Source: Microbulbifer bruguierae (lineage in GTDB: Bacteria; Pseudomonadota; Gammaproteobacteria; Pseudomonadales; Cellvibrionaceae). Taken from it: 64,000 bases of DNA. This document shows, one piece after another, positions 44,479-52,447 of the stretch. Both the position numbers and the translations under genes were made by a program. The notes under the pieces were generated by a model. The model saw only the letters and a program-made list of their open reading frames with translations. It searched no databases and was not told the origin of the DNA. How positions within the stretch are numbered: position 1 is the first letter of the stretch; each line of letters begins with the position of its first letter. Location: the NCBI RefSeq assembly GCF_029869925.1, contig NZ_CP118605.1:2756001-2820000 (forward strand), written 5' to 3'.

Positions 44479-45403
44479 CTATTACCCTTCCCGGTATACT
44501 TTCTTCTTGTCCAGCTACGATTGAAATCGGTATGTCTCGTGCAATCTGTGCAAGCCGTCCGTTGGAATTTCGAACAATCTTTGCTGAGTTGTTCTGAACA
44601 GCGTTGACAGAAGCTTTCTCCACTTTCGCGACAAGTACTCCATTATCTTCATTACCTGCCTGGTAAACGGTCACAGTATTCCGCTCACTATCAGTCAGTT
44701 CATAGCGGGGTTTCATCTCATCGCGACGGTTTCGCAACAAAAATACCAGGTCACCGGCGCCGTCGGCTGCAAAGACGTCGCGCACCGTTTCACTGGGGAC
44801 TCCGAGGGTAATTGTTGGGTATTGTGCGGTTTTGTACATTCCCGGAAATTTCGGGTCGGCGGTAGTGAATTTACCTGTGGAAAGCACTTTTACCCGCTCA
44901 AGAAGGAGCTCTATTTCCTGTCCTTTGCTTTTGCGGACGGCCAGATCGATAAAGTCTCCCGATTCGATCATGTGCTCAATACTCGAGACGCCATCCACTT
45001 CAAGGGTGATGGCTCTCTCTCCTTCTGACAGCAGGTCGGAAAACCTGGCAATACGCGAAACACCTTCCACGAATTGTCTGAGAAGAGGCTTTCCTGCGGT
45101 CATTGGATCTTGCAAATGCTTGAATTCTACCGCTGCATATTGGTCCGGAACGATCGCACCGTCGGGAACATACTCAAATGGGATGTGTTTAATAGTCATT
45201 GTTTCCAGATTGATCGGGTCTCCGATGGCCAGATTGCGTTTTGCGACTACAACCCTGGTAAGTTTCTGTTCGTTACGTATTTGGTCTCTGAGTTGCTGTT
45301 CTTTTTGTTCAAAATAGAATTTCGTTAAATAAATCACACCTGCAATACAGGCTACTGCGAAAATCATAGCGATCGGGTATCTAAATCTGAGGAAAACTCC
45401 CAC
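44465..45403 (-). CDS. rcpC: RcpC/CpaB Tad assembly protein (SAF domain)
   Basis: 312-aa protein anchored by one N-terminal membrane helix (FRYPIAMIFAVACIAGVIYL), then a SAF domain (RVVVAKRNLAIGDPINLETM, AGKPLLRQFVEG) and a RcpC-type middle region (RAITLEVDGVSSIEHMIESG, DFIDLAV). SAF-domain CpaB proteins are periplasmic and act with the secretin. Start is GTG 45403, preceded by GGAG. The coding end overlaps the secretin start by 14 bases. Confidence 0.9.
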   Translation of the reverse strand: MGVFLRFRYPIAMIFAVACIAGVIYLTKFYFEQKEQQLRDQIRNEQKLTRVVVAKRNLAIGDPINLETMTIKHIPFEYVPDGAIVPDQYAAVEFKHLQDPMTAGKPLLRQFVEGVSRIARFSDLLSEGERAITLEVDGVSSIEHMIESGDFIDLAVRKSKGQEIELLLERVKVLSTGKFTTADPKFPGMYKTAQYPTITLGVPSETVRDVFAADGAGDLVFLLRNRRDEMKPRYELTDSERNTVTVYQAGNEDNGVLVAKVEKASVNAVQNNSAKIVRNSNGRLAQIARDIPISIVAGQEESIPGRVIDESL

Positions 45404-45417
45404 CTGGCAGGCTCCGG

Positions 45418-45603
45418 CTATTCTTCTGAGGGCTGGGATATCGCGTACTCGTATGCGCGATAATTCTTTTTAAAGGCGTCTACCAGATACCCGACGACCG
45501 AGCGATCATCCAGGGGGGGTATTGGCGTAAAGCAGGCTGCGGCCACTACAAGAAGTCCAACAAGGTACTCCGGAAATGACTGCCCTAAACTTTTATTGAT
45601 CAT
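45418..45603 (-). CDS. Small Flp-like pseudopilin
   Basis: 61-aa protein with a very short leader, MINKSLG|QSFPEYLVGLLV: cleavage after Gly7, Glu at +5 and Tyr at +6, then a hydrophobic helix (YLVGLLVVAAACFTPI) and a 35-residue tail. It fits a processed minor pilin of about 54 residues. ATG 45603 overlaps the stop codon of the upstream gene. I do not recognise a named family beyond the prepilin motif. Confidence 0.7.
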   Translation of the reverse strand: MINKSLGQSFPEYLVGLLVVAAACFTPIPPLDDRSVVGYLVDAFKKNYRAYEYAISQPSEE

Positions 45604-46334
45604 CGTTGGGCTTGCTTTGTAATGGTGGCGATCAATCTGGTTTTATCGTCCATCTTGATCGCATCTATCCTGATATTTTTAGTTGGTCCGACAGCGGTCA
45701 GCATTGCCGCTTCAGTGCTTCGGTTGATTTCATCGACAACACGCTTTCTATTTATTTGATAACGTCGCGCGGAGTAATAGTCTGCATAATAGGTTAGTGT
45801 GCTCTCTACACTGTCTGCGGACTCCAGCCAGTAGGATTCGAACGCATCATTCCCGGAAGTTGATCTGACTAGCGAGATAATGGATGCTCGTCCGAGTTCA
45901 GGAAGACTATTGTTGGATGTGTTTTTGAAGCCGTTTTCGAGATATTTTGGTAGTGGTGATATACCGACCAGTACTTGTGATCCGGCCAGTGTGCGATTTC
46001 CGATTTGAACAGTAATATTGTGCTCGTCCTCGAGGCGCGAGAGCACCTGCCACTGACCGATGGTTGTTTCGAGATAGGCCTGCTCGGTATCGGCGTCTTC
46101 GATATGTTCCTGCCAATGATTTCGATAAAATTTCAGTGCAGATGAACCATCATCCGGAGAGGTGAATTCATAGGCTAAAAGAGGCAGGCCGTTGACCGAC
46201 ATATGCTCACTGACAATGTTCACCTGGGCGTCATCGGGAAACACCAGATCAAGAGCTAGGGCGGGGTTTGTTAGCAGTAGAATTGAATAGCTAAATGCGG
46301 TGTATCCGACTTGGGATAATATGCACTTATTCAC
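45600..46334 (-). CDS. Exported protein of unknown function in the Tad operon
   Basis: 244-aa protein with an N-terminal signal (GYTAFSYSILLLTNPALA) and no family I recognise. Visible pieces: LDLVFPDDAQVNIVSEHMSV, ALKFYRNHWQEHIE, SIISLVRSTSGNDAFESYWL, YADYYSARRYQINRKRVVDE. The alternating polar strands suggest a periplasmic domain. Start is GTG 46334, overlapping the end of the TadE-like gene; its own stop overlaps the next start. Tight coupling argues for a structural or chaperone role in pilus assembly. Confidence 0.6.
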   Translation of the reverse strand: MNKCILSQVGYTAFSYSILLLTNPALALDLVFPDDAQVNIVSEHMSVNGLPLLAYEFTSPDDGSSALKFYRNHWQEHIEDADTEQAYLETTIGQWQVLSRLEDEHNITVQIGNRTLAGSQVLVGISPLPKYLENGFKNTSNNSLPELGRASIISLVRSTSGNDAFESYWLESADSVESTLTYYADYYSARRYQINRKRVVDEINRSTEAAMLTAVGPTKNIRIDAIKMDDKTRLIATITKQAQR

Positions 46335-47106
46335 AGGCGGCCTCTCGATTGTTGCCGCCGCCTACGACACGGCTGCAGGGAACGACATCTCGCTCGATAA
46401 TGCCGGGCTCAAAATCGTCCCATTCTTCAAATCCCACAGCCGAGGCCAACTGAGCCAGTTGATCAAATAATGAATTGTCGAAGGCACGCTCACCGAGCAC
46501 TGCTCCCTCCAGTGAATTCTCCAGGCTGGAGAATGTGACACGACGCCAGTTTTGAGCATACAGTGCGTTGTTAGCGCCTGGTGACAGCGACGCAATATTT
46601 GGCAGATTTCGTTCTTGGGCTAGTTGATAGTTTACGCTCGCGTTAATGAGCCCATCCTGTTCAAGATCGAAGTCCACAAGCGGATTATTGAGAAACGTTT
46701 CACGCGCGCCGTACACGTCGCCGTCTGGTGTTTTGTTCGCGAGAGTGTATTGAGAGAAGCTTCCGCTCAGCTTTTGCAGAATCGGTCGGTAAATTCCGTT
46801 TGTATCGGTATGGAAATAAAGGGGGGCGGGTGCTGCATCCCGGGTACCTGTGGCGGTACGGTCATGTACACTGTCAATTCCGCTGAAATCCTGCGAAATG
46901 ACGCGGCGACTGAGCTCGTAATTGATTTCCGACGGGGTTTTTGTCGTTGTCGCCGCCTCCCAGGCTGCATAGCGAGCACTTTCGTAGGCGCGGTGCTTTA
47001 CATCTCCGGTCTTTCCAAGATATGAAATGATGAACAGTAGCGGTACGAGTACGAAGGTCGCCGCAACAAGAAATTCCAAAGCCGCTTGGCCGTGGTTTTT
47101 TTTCAT
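46327..47106 (-). CDS. TadE-like minor pseudopilin (second)
   Basis: 259-aa protein with a prepilin-type start: MKKNHG|QAALEFLVAATFVLV (cleavage after Gly6, Glu at +5, Phe at +6) and a membrane helix, then the TadE-typical AYESARYAAWEAATT. The long C-terminal domain is extracellular or periplasmic by topology, with a CSRVVGGGNNREAACE end holding two Cys. ATG 47106 has GGAGG 6 bases upstream, overlapping the tadG stop; an in-frame start at 47118 has no such site. Confidence 0.75.
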   Translation of the reverse strand: MKKNHGQAALEFLVAATFVLVPLLFIISYLGKTGDVKHRAYESARYAAWEAATTTKTPSEINYELSRRVISQDFSGIDSVHDRTATGTRDAAPAPLYFHTDTNGIYRPILQKLSGSFSQYTLANKTPDGDVYGARETFLNNPLVDFDLEQDGLINASVNYQLAQERNLPNIASLSPGANNALYAQNWRRVTFSSLENSLEGAVLGERAFDNSLFDQLAQLASAVGFEEWDDFEPGIIERDVVPCSRVVGGGNNREAACE

Positions 47107-47107
47107 A

Positions 47108-48685
47108 TCAGCCTCCAACCGCTGTTCTAAGCGCTATACGTTGAGCAGTTGTCATGCTGGCGAGGCGTGGTTCCCAGAAGGGGTTGTAGGCATTGCCAAA
47201 CTCCAGCCTTCGGTCACGTCGTAAGGTGTCTGTTCGCATCCAGCTGTCACTTTGTAGCCGGAAAAATACTGCGGAACCCGCCGCGCCATGAAAGGCGTTA
47301 TCAGCGGCTCCGGGATATTCATCCAGCGCATGTGAGTCACTCATGTTTCCTGCAACTTCAGCGGCGCTTTGGATTTTTCCGCCCGATTTCCGGATATAGA
47401 TAAATGCGGGACTTTGCATTTCCACATATCCCTCCTGGCGAAGATTCTTGAAGGACTGCAGACCGGTATTGTCGGAAGTGTTGAGGCTATCGGAATAGTC
47501 ATTCGCGAGGTCGTTGCAATTCAGACCGATGACATCCATCAGAATAAAGCCACCATCATTTCTGGCCCGCCTTGTATTCGCGTAATCGAGGTCTGTACAG
47601 GCAGAGCCGCGCGGGTTGACTCGCCATGCTGGCTGATTTTCATGAATGATGTGGTGGCCGTCATCATTTTCCGGACCGGTATAGGCATGACCTACTCCCA
47701 GTTTTACCCTTTCCTGATGGCGAGTAGTTCGAGTGCCGCGAAAGAGTCGCCAATAGCGGGTCGACGAGTGGAGCGAGATGGTGTCGATGGCGCTCCACGA
47801 CGTAAATGGGGCTCGTCGATTTACCGAGTTGGTGTCTCCACCCAAAACGGTTTCACCCGCACGTTCAATGGAAATTCGAGACCAGAGGGGCACGCCACTG
47901 ACATCCTCCGCGGGGATTCCGAACAATGTGATTCGGCTGGGCATGCCGGGGAAGCTGAAACGATAGGTTCGCGCCTCGCTAAATCCATCCCTTGACTCCA
48001 TTACGACATTGCGAAACTGATGGCAGCGAGCGACGGTTTCGCGCTGACTCGAGAGAAAATTTCCCCGATTACGTACGGTATCGGAAACATCGAGACAGTC
48101 ATTAGGACCGTGAAATTCTCTCAGATGGGCGACTGTGGACGCAGTGACGGAAACTTCGGCTGCAGAGTAATCCACATCGGGATCGTTAGCCTCGATCACT
48201 TCAGAGAGAATCTCCTGGGCAATCAATGTAACCATGGGCGTGGCGAACTCCTGTTGTCTGGCGACCATAAACGAATAGAGCCCGATTGTTTGTGCAATAA
48301 CCGGCGCTGCGATTTCGATACCAGACTGAACGCTGTTAGAAATGTTCTCGATGTAGCCCGTAACGGAGTTCACATAAGGGATAAACTGGCCGATATCGTT
48401 TATGGTCTGGGCAAAGGTGTTTAGCATCCTTGACCAGGATGTCATTGTTACCACTTGTGCCATGGTGATCTGGTTGGCTACCAGAGCGCGATTGGAGAGC
48501 GCGACAAAATTATGATTCTGTGCGTAAACGTTGGCCACACTGTAAGCCGCTGCATCGGCGGTATTCTGCAGGCGGGTTGTCTCATTGGTGATCCGGTAGG
48601 CATTAAAAACGTATTGTGCCGCGAGCAGTATCGTTATCATCAACGCCACCAGATAAGGGATAACATTCCCTCTCTGACGATTCAT
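47108..48685 (-). CDS. tadG: TadG-like pilus assembly protein
   Basis: 525-aa protein. The N-terminal helix (NVIPYLVALMITILLAAQYV) after a MNRQRG leader is followed by NTADAAAYSVANVYAQNHNF, the TadG-type motif (Flp pilus-assembly TadG N-terminal region). A long helical part follows (TFAQTINDIGQFIPYVNSVT), then a beta-rich C-terminal domain outside the membrane. No von Willebrand domain is evident. TadG proteins are large pseudopilin-like components. It is the first gene after the flp attenuator hairpins. Confidence 0.75.
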   Translation of the reverse strand: MNRQRGNVIPYLVALMITILLAAQYVFNAYRITNETTRLQNTADAAAYSVANVYAQNHNFVALSNRALVANQITMAQVVTMTSWSRMLNTFAQTINDIGQFIPYVNSVTGYIENISNSVQSGIEIAAPVIAQTIGLYSFMVARQQEFATPMVTLIAQEILSEVIEANDPDVDYSAAEVSVTASTVAHLREFHGPNDCLDVSDTVRNRGNFLSSQRETVARCHQFRNVVMESRDGFSEARTYRFSFPGMPSRITLFGIPAEDVSGVPLWSRISIERAGETVLGGDTNSVNRRAPFTSWSAIDTISLHSSTRYWRLFRGTRTTRHQERVKLGVGHAYTGPENDDGHHIIHENQPAWRVNPRGSACTDLDYANTRRARNDGGFILMDVIGLNCNDLANDYSDSLNTSDNTGLQSFKNLRQEGYVEMQSPAFIYIRKSGGKIQSAAEVAGNMSDSHALDEYPGAADNAFHGAAGSAVFFRLQSDSWMRTDTLRRDRRLEFGNAYNPFWEPRLASMTTAQRIALRTAVGG

Positions 48686-48714
48686 TTGAAATCCGTTTCA
48701 AAATATCGAATGGT

Positions 48715-48739
48715 GTGGCTCTTGCGTCTATCGAGCCAC
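48715..48739 (-). terminator. Hairpin between flp and tadG (second)
   Basis: GTGGCTC (48715-48721) and GAGCCAC (48733-48739) form a 7-bp stem in the flp-tadG gap, after the stronger hairpin at 48762-48790. It may stabilise the flp mRNA 3' end or reduce read-through. Confidence 0.35.
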
Positions 48740-48761
48740 GAAGTATCAAAAATTTAATGAA

Positions 48762-48790
48762 TACCGGCAGAACCCAGGGTTCTACCGGTA
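48762..48790 (-). terminator. Attenuator-type hairpin after flp
   Basis: TACCGGCAGAACCC (48762-48775) faces GGGTTCTACCGGTA (48777-48790): 14 bp with one mismatch (G-U wobble in RNA). On the minus strand it follows the flp stop and is trailed by ATTCATTAAATTTTT. It would allow much more pilin than downstream Tad transcript. Confidence 0.55.
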
Positions 48791-48805
48791 AGATCATTTT
48801 CGGGC

Positions 48806-49117
48806 TTAGTTACCGCCAGCGTCTCCGCCGGTCTGGTTGCCGGAAGAGTAGTTTGATAAATCCTTTTCGGTGTTCGCCTCATCCCTGGCCTCATTCGCCG
48901 ACCCTTGTGCTTGCTGAATCTGGGCGGTGCCAGATTGGCCGGACATCTCCTGTGCAAGCCCACCCATCTGGTTGCGAAGGGTATCGCCGAACAGGCGGAA
49001 AACCCCGATTGCGGCAACAGCGATCAGTGCCACGATGATAATGTACTCGGTCATGCCCTGGCCCAGCTGTTTCTTTTGGCTGCGCAAGTGAATCGGTTTT
49101 TTGCTGCGAATTAACAT
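48806..49117 (-). CDS. flp: Flp-type major pilin of the Tad system
   Basis: 103-aa prepilin: basic 19-residue leader (MLIRSKKPIHLRSQKKQLG), cleavage predicted G|QGMTEYIIIVALIAVAAIG (Glu+5, Tyr+6), a hydrophobic helix, then FGDTLRNQMGGLAQEMSG and a hydrophilic Gln/Gly-rich tail. The mature protein of about 84 residues is longer than the classical 50-residue Flp. ATG 49117 follows GAGGG; an upstream in-frame ATG (49168) would give an unusual leader. First gene of the tad operon; the same pilin-like helix is found at the front of the two toxins in this window. Confidence 0.88.
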   Translation of the reverse strand: MLIRSKKPIHLRSQKKQLGQGMTEYIIIVALIAVAAIGVFRLFGDTLRNQMGGLAQEMSGQSGTAQIQQAQGSANEARDEANTEKDLSNYSSGNQTGGDAGGN

Positions 49118-49249
49118 TAGATCCCTCTTCAATTTAATGAACTTGGTCTGGTGCTCATTTGATTCCATTAGATATCTGGCTGTCGCGTGATTAGCGACGC
49201 CGCGAAGCTAGCTATTGGAATTAAAGTTCGCAAGAAGAAAATTTCTGTT

Positions 49250-49265
49250 TGTGATGAATATCACT
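49250..49265. promoter_or_regulatory. CRP/Vfr-like site in the flp upstream region
   Basis: TGTGATGAATATCACT matches TGTGA-N6-TCACA at 9 of 10 core positions. It lies about 133 bases upstream of flp and 285 bases upstream of the first gene of the toxin operon, so it could serve either divergent unit. The rest of 49118-49550 is AT-rich and holds a CACCCAA/TTGGGGTG inverted repeat at 49501-49518 but no convincing gene. Confidence 0.45.
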
Positions 49266-49550
49266 TTCTATTTTTATGTGTAATTGGTGTATTCGTACCA
49301 TTTATTTATTTTTCGGGGAGTTTCGAGTTAGCGAACGCTATAACCAAATGTTGTGCTCGAGGTAATCCATTGTCCGTATGTGGGACGGTCGTGCCAATAT
49401 TTTAGGTTTTACAGGTTAATCGATTGTCGATACCAATAAATGAATTCCGACAAATCCAAACTCCGTATTTCAATGTTTGGAAATATCAATATATTATCGG
49501 CACCCAATGATTGGGGTGTGGGTATTAATGGATTGAATAAGTGAAGACTT

Positions 49551-49742
49551 ATGGATAATTTTTCGATTGGTTTTTTGTTTGGACGGCTGATTTTCTGTTA
49601 TCTGTTCGTCTGGTTTATTTGTCTGGTGTTGAGCCGGTTCCGCTATCACGCATCTGTCAGTAAAGTACATGGGCGTTGGGGGTTGGGGGCTATTGTTTTA
49701 TTGCTGGTTCTTCCAATCGCGTACCGAGTAGCAGAAATCTAG
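49551..49742 (+). CDS. Small two-helix membrane protein upstream of the pilin-toxin gene
   Basis: 63 aa, no family recognised. Two hydrophobic segments (IGFLFGRLIFCYLFVWFICL; GLGAIVLLLVLPIAYRVA) separated by a basic loop (SRFRYHASVSKVHGRWG). Begins at ATG 49551 with only a weak ribosome site. It ends 2 bases before the next gene, so it is probably the first gene of the toxin operon. It may help membrane insertion of the toxin, but that is only a guess from position. Confidence 0.5.
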   Translation: MDNFSIGFLFGRLIFCYLFVWFICLVLSRFRYHASVSKVHGRWGLGAIVLLLVLPIAYRVAEI

Positions 49743-49744
49743 CC

Positions 49745-50362
49745 ATGTATTTTTCCATGAATAGGATATCAGGGTTTCTAGAATTTCGCCGTCTGAACTC
49801 GGTCTTGTTTTGCGTATTACTGACGTTGTGCTCTATGGATTCCCGGGCCGATTCGGCGCCGATTCAGTCGAGACAATTACAAATTATTCAGGTTGGCGAC
49901 TTATTTCGCTTGGGTGTTGACACCGATCCTCCGTGGCAATGGGATGTGCTGACGGGAAACAATTCACCCGTGTTTACTGCGGAATCTCCCAGTAATTATT
50001 ACCCTTCGACAGTCGTAGAGTTCAGTTACTACCCGCAATGGGTTTTAAAGAATGACTTACAGGCAATCCGAACCGCAGCTATGGAAGCGGTATCGGCGTC
50101 CTCGAAAAAATTCGGGATTGTTCTCGATGTATCGCAGATAGACCTTCAACCGTTTGAGTTCGAACGATTTTCGGGTTTCCGCGCGAACTTTACCGCGAGC
50201 TATAACAGCAGTCTTCGTGACGTGGAGCTCTATATTGGGCGGTCACTTTCCGGTCACCCGGTATCCATGACGGTTATTACCCTCCCCGGGAAACTGCCGC
50301 ACCTGGTTCACTTGATTTCACGAGTCGGAAACAGTTTTAGCCCTATTCAATCGATGCATTAA
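49745..50362 (+). CDS. Exported protein of unknown function, toxin operon
   Basis: 205 aa, no family recognised. Hydrophobic signal (LNSVLFCVLLTLCSMDSRAD), then a periplasmic body (LQIIQVGDLFRLGVDTDPPW, FSYYPQWVLKNDLQAIRTAA, FERFSGFRANFTASYNSSLR). The size and style of the body resemble the exported unknown at 45600-46334 in the tad operon, but I cannot show homology by eye. ATG 49745 is chosen; 49757 is an alternative. It lies 44 bases before the pilin-Hint toxin gene and may be a secretion adaptor or chaperone for it (inference). Confidence 0.55.
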   Translation: MYFSMNRISGFLEFRRLNSVLFCVLLTLCSMDSRADSAPIQSRQLQIIQVGDLFRLGVDTDPPWQWDVLTGNNSPVFTAESPSNYYPSTVVEFSYYPQWVLKNDLQAIRTAAMEAVSASSKKFGIVLDVSQIDLQPFEFERFSGFRANFTASYNSSLRDVELYIGRSLSGHPVSMTVITLPGKLPHLVHLISRVGNSFSPIQSMH

Positions 50363-50406
50363 CCACAACTGCGGCCGCGGATTGGCCATGATCAAGGCAG
50401 TACAGG

Positions 50407-52446
50407 ATGTCAGACAAGTTCTTTAACGGGTTTTCCCGACAGGTCGGTTCAGCACTTACCGAATATCTTCCGATTTTGGTTCTCGTACTTTCTATCGGAA
50501 TGCAGGTGGCGTGGCGGACTTTCGGCGATGAAATTCGTTCGCACGGCGGCAATGTTTCGCAGGAAATAGCCGGCGTGCCTCAACATACGACTCCCAGTTC
50601 CGGAAACGGAAGTCATAATCCTGGCGGCACAGGCGGCGGCACAGGCGGCGGCACAGGCGGCGGCACAGGCGGCGGCACAGGCGGCGGCACAGGCGGCGGC
50701 ACAGGCGGCGGCACAGGCGGCGGCACAGGCGGCGGCACAGGCGGCGGCACAGGCGGCGGCACAGGCGGCGGCACAGGCGGCGGCACAGGCGGCGGCACAG
50801 GCGGCGGCACAGGCGGCGGCACAGGCGGCGGCACGGGCGGCGGCACAGGCGGTGGCACAGGTGGCGGTACGGGAAGCGGTACAGGTGACGGAGACGGCGG
50901 CGGCTCAGGGGCCAGTGACGGTGGTGATGGAAGTGCGCCCACAGAAGACGATGAAGACATCATCGCTCAGGCCGCCCAGTTTGTAGAGGGACTCTGGGAG
51001 GGGTTTAAAGACCAGTTCTGGGGCCTGGTGGAGATCGTGCTGCACCCGATTGACACGGCAGTGGCGATGTACAAGCTGGGCGAAGGCCTGGTGCGGGACT
51101 TCGATGGCACGATGCAGCTGATTATCGATGAAATTGCCGAGGACATAGCCGCCGTAGCAAGCGGAGATCCCTATGAAATAGGTCGCCTCATCGGCGAAAA
51201 CGTGAGCCCGGCGGCGATGGCACGTGTTGCTTCAAAGCTTTCGGATATTGCCAAGTCGGCAAGAAAACTGGACACGGCCTGTAGCAGTTTTGCTGCAGAC
51301 ACACTTGTCTGGACGGAACACGGCCAGATCTCTATTCAGGATATTACTGTAGGTACCAAGGTACTTGCGCGGAATGACCATACATACGTAGATTCATATC
51401 AGCCTGTAGAGCGCCTGTTCCAGCGGGAAGTCGATTCGGTGTATCGACTATCCACCGGCTTTGATCATATCGAAGTGACCGGAGAGCACCCATTCTGGGT
51501 GCAGGGAGAGGGATGGCAGCCTGCGTCCGGCCTTCGCCCGGGTCATGCCATCGCCACAGCGAATGGCGATATCCTGATTCGGACGGTTGACGAAGTTGAG
51601 CGGACAACCCGTGTGTACAACTTCCGCGTGGCCAGTGATCACAGCTACTTCGTGTCCGGAAATGGGTTGTGGGTTCACAACGCAAACGAGGTATGCGACC
51701 TCTCCCGGCGCGATCCAACAAAATCGACCGATCCGCTCGAGGGTATCGAGGATATTCCTCTCGACGAGCTTGACAGCAGCCTGATCGAAAAACTGCGCAG
51801 GCAGCTCGATACCGACCCGAACCTCCTGGAAGACCTGCGTAACCCTGAATTCTTTGCGCTGTATAAGCAGGCAGACGGCGACGCTGACTTTTCTTATGAG
51901 TTGATGCGCCGGCTGGACGAAGAAAAAAAGGCGGAGCTCGCTGCTGAATCGAAATCCGAATTTTTCCGGCGTATGGCGTTGGGGCGAAAATTTGAAACTG
52001 AAACGGTACTTAAAAGTCTGGTAAACCGTATGTCGCCGGAGTACCAGTGGTTGCGAACAACTACACTGGGAAAATACGGCGTTGATCTGGATGAATACGA
52101 TATGTATTCACAGGTGCAGTTTCGCTATGGTAGCGGAGACGATTATTTTGTGAGTGACCAGGTCTACGTGAAATGGGGGCCAGCACCGGACGGGTCAGGA
52201 AGTATTGTGCCGATAGATACAGTAGTTATTGAAAACAAGCTAACGGATGCTACGCGGCTTACTGTAAATCAGAGCGCGGCAAAGAATTTCGATACGCTTA
52301 CTGTTAGATCCGCCCTAAAGGATCCCGTTAGTGATGTTTCCGGTCGAACACTAGAGTCAACACAAGAAATCTTTGGTACGAATAAGTGGATAAAAATTTT
52401 TGATTCAGATGCTGGTGAAGTCATAAGCGGACTGAAGGAGATTTAG
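50407..52446 (+). CDS. Polymorphic toxin: Flp-pilin-like N-terminus, (TGGG)n linker, Hint domain, nuclease-like tip
   Basis: 679 aa. Leader MSDKFFNGFSRQVG, then G|SALTEYLPILVLVLSIG: class III prepilin cleavage after Gly14 with Glu+5 and Tyr+6. The following FGDEIRSHGGNVSQEIAG lines up with FGDTLRNQMGGLAQEMSG of the local Flp pilin. A Thr-Gly linker of about 85 residues comes next, then a helical pre-toxin part (about 180-290) and a Hint domain at 292-425 (CSSFAADTLVWTEHGQISIQ to LWVHN), which self-cleaves in related toxins. The tip, 426-679, has GRKFETETVLKSL, VSDQVYVKWG (Asp584), PIDTVVIENKL (Asp604, Glu609, Lys611) and a following Gln, a PD-(D/E)XK nuclease pattern. The next gene is the probable immunity gene. 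Confidence 0.88.
   Translation: MSDKFFNGFSRQVGSALTEYLPILVLVLSIGMQVAWRTFGDEIRSHGGNVSQEIAGVPQHTTPSSGNGSHNPGGTGGGTGGGTGGGTGGGTGGGTGGGTGGGTGGGTGGGTGGGTGGGTGGGTGGGTGGGTGGGTGGGTGGGTGGGTGGGTGGGTGSGTGDGDGGGSGASDGGDGSAPTEDDEDIIAQAAQFVEGLWEGFKDQFWGLVEIVLHPIDTAVAMYKLGEGLVRDFDGTMQLIIDEIAEDIAAVASGDPYEIGRLIGENVSPAAMARVASKLSDIAKSARKLDTACSSFAADTLVWTEHGQISIQDITVGTKVLARNDHTYVDSYQPVERLFQREVDSVYRLSTGFDHIEVTGEHPFWVQGEGWQPASGLRPGHAIATANGDILIRTVDEVERTTRVYNFRVASDHSYFVSGNGLWVHNANEVCDLSRRDPTKSTDPLEGIEDIPLDELDSSLIEKLRRQLDTDPNLLEDLRNPEFFALYKQADGDADFSYELMRRLDEEKKAELAAESKSEFFRRMALGRKFETETVLKSLVNRMSPEYQWLRTTTLGKYGVDLDEYDMYSQVQFRYGSGDDYFVSDQVYVKWGPAPDGSGSIVPIDTVVIENKLTDATRLTVNQSAAKNFDTLTVRSALKDPVSDVSGRTLESTQEIFGTNKWIKIFDSDAGEVISGLKEI
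50629..50880. repeat. 12-bp tandem repeat coding for Thr-Gly-Gly-Gly
   Basis: Seventeen perfect copies of ACAGGCGGCGGC (50629-50832) are followed by four diverged copies to 50880. The unit is a multiple of three, so copy-number change alters linker length in steps of four residues without frameshift. Confidence 0.95.
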
Positions 52447-52447
52447 A

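Noticed and set aside
49187..49405. Possible 72-aa gene with a hydrophobic stretch in the flp upstream region
   Set aside because: No ribosome site, it overlaps the CRP-like site and likely promoters, and the composition is like the surrounding AT-rich spacer.
50613..50963. Pro-Val repeat open frame opposite the 12-bp array
   Set aside because: It is the reverse-strand reading of the TGGG repeat and needs no gene of its own.
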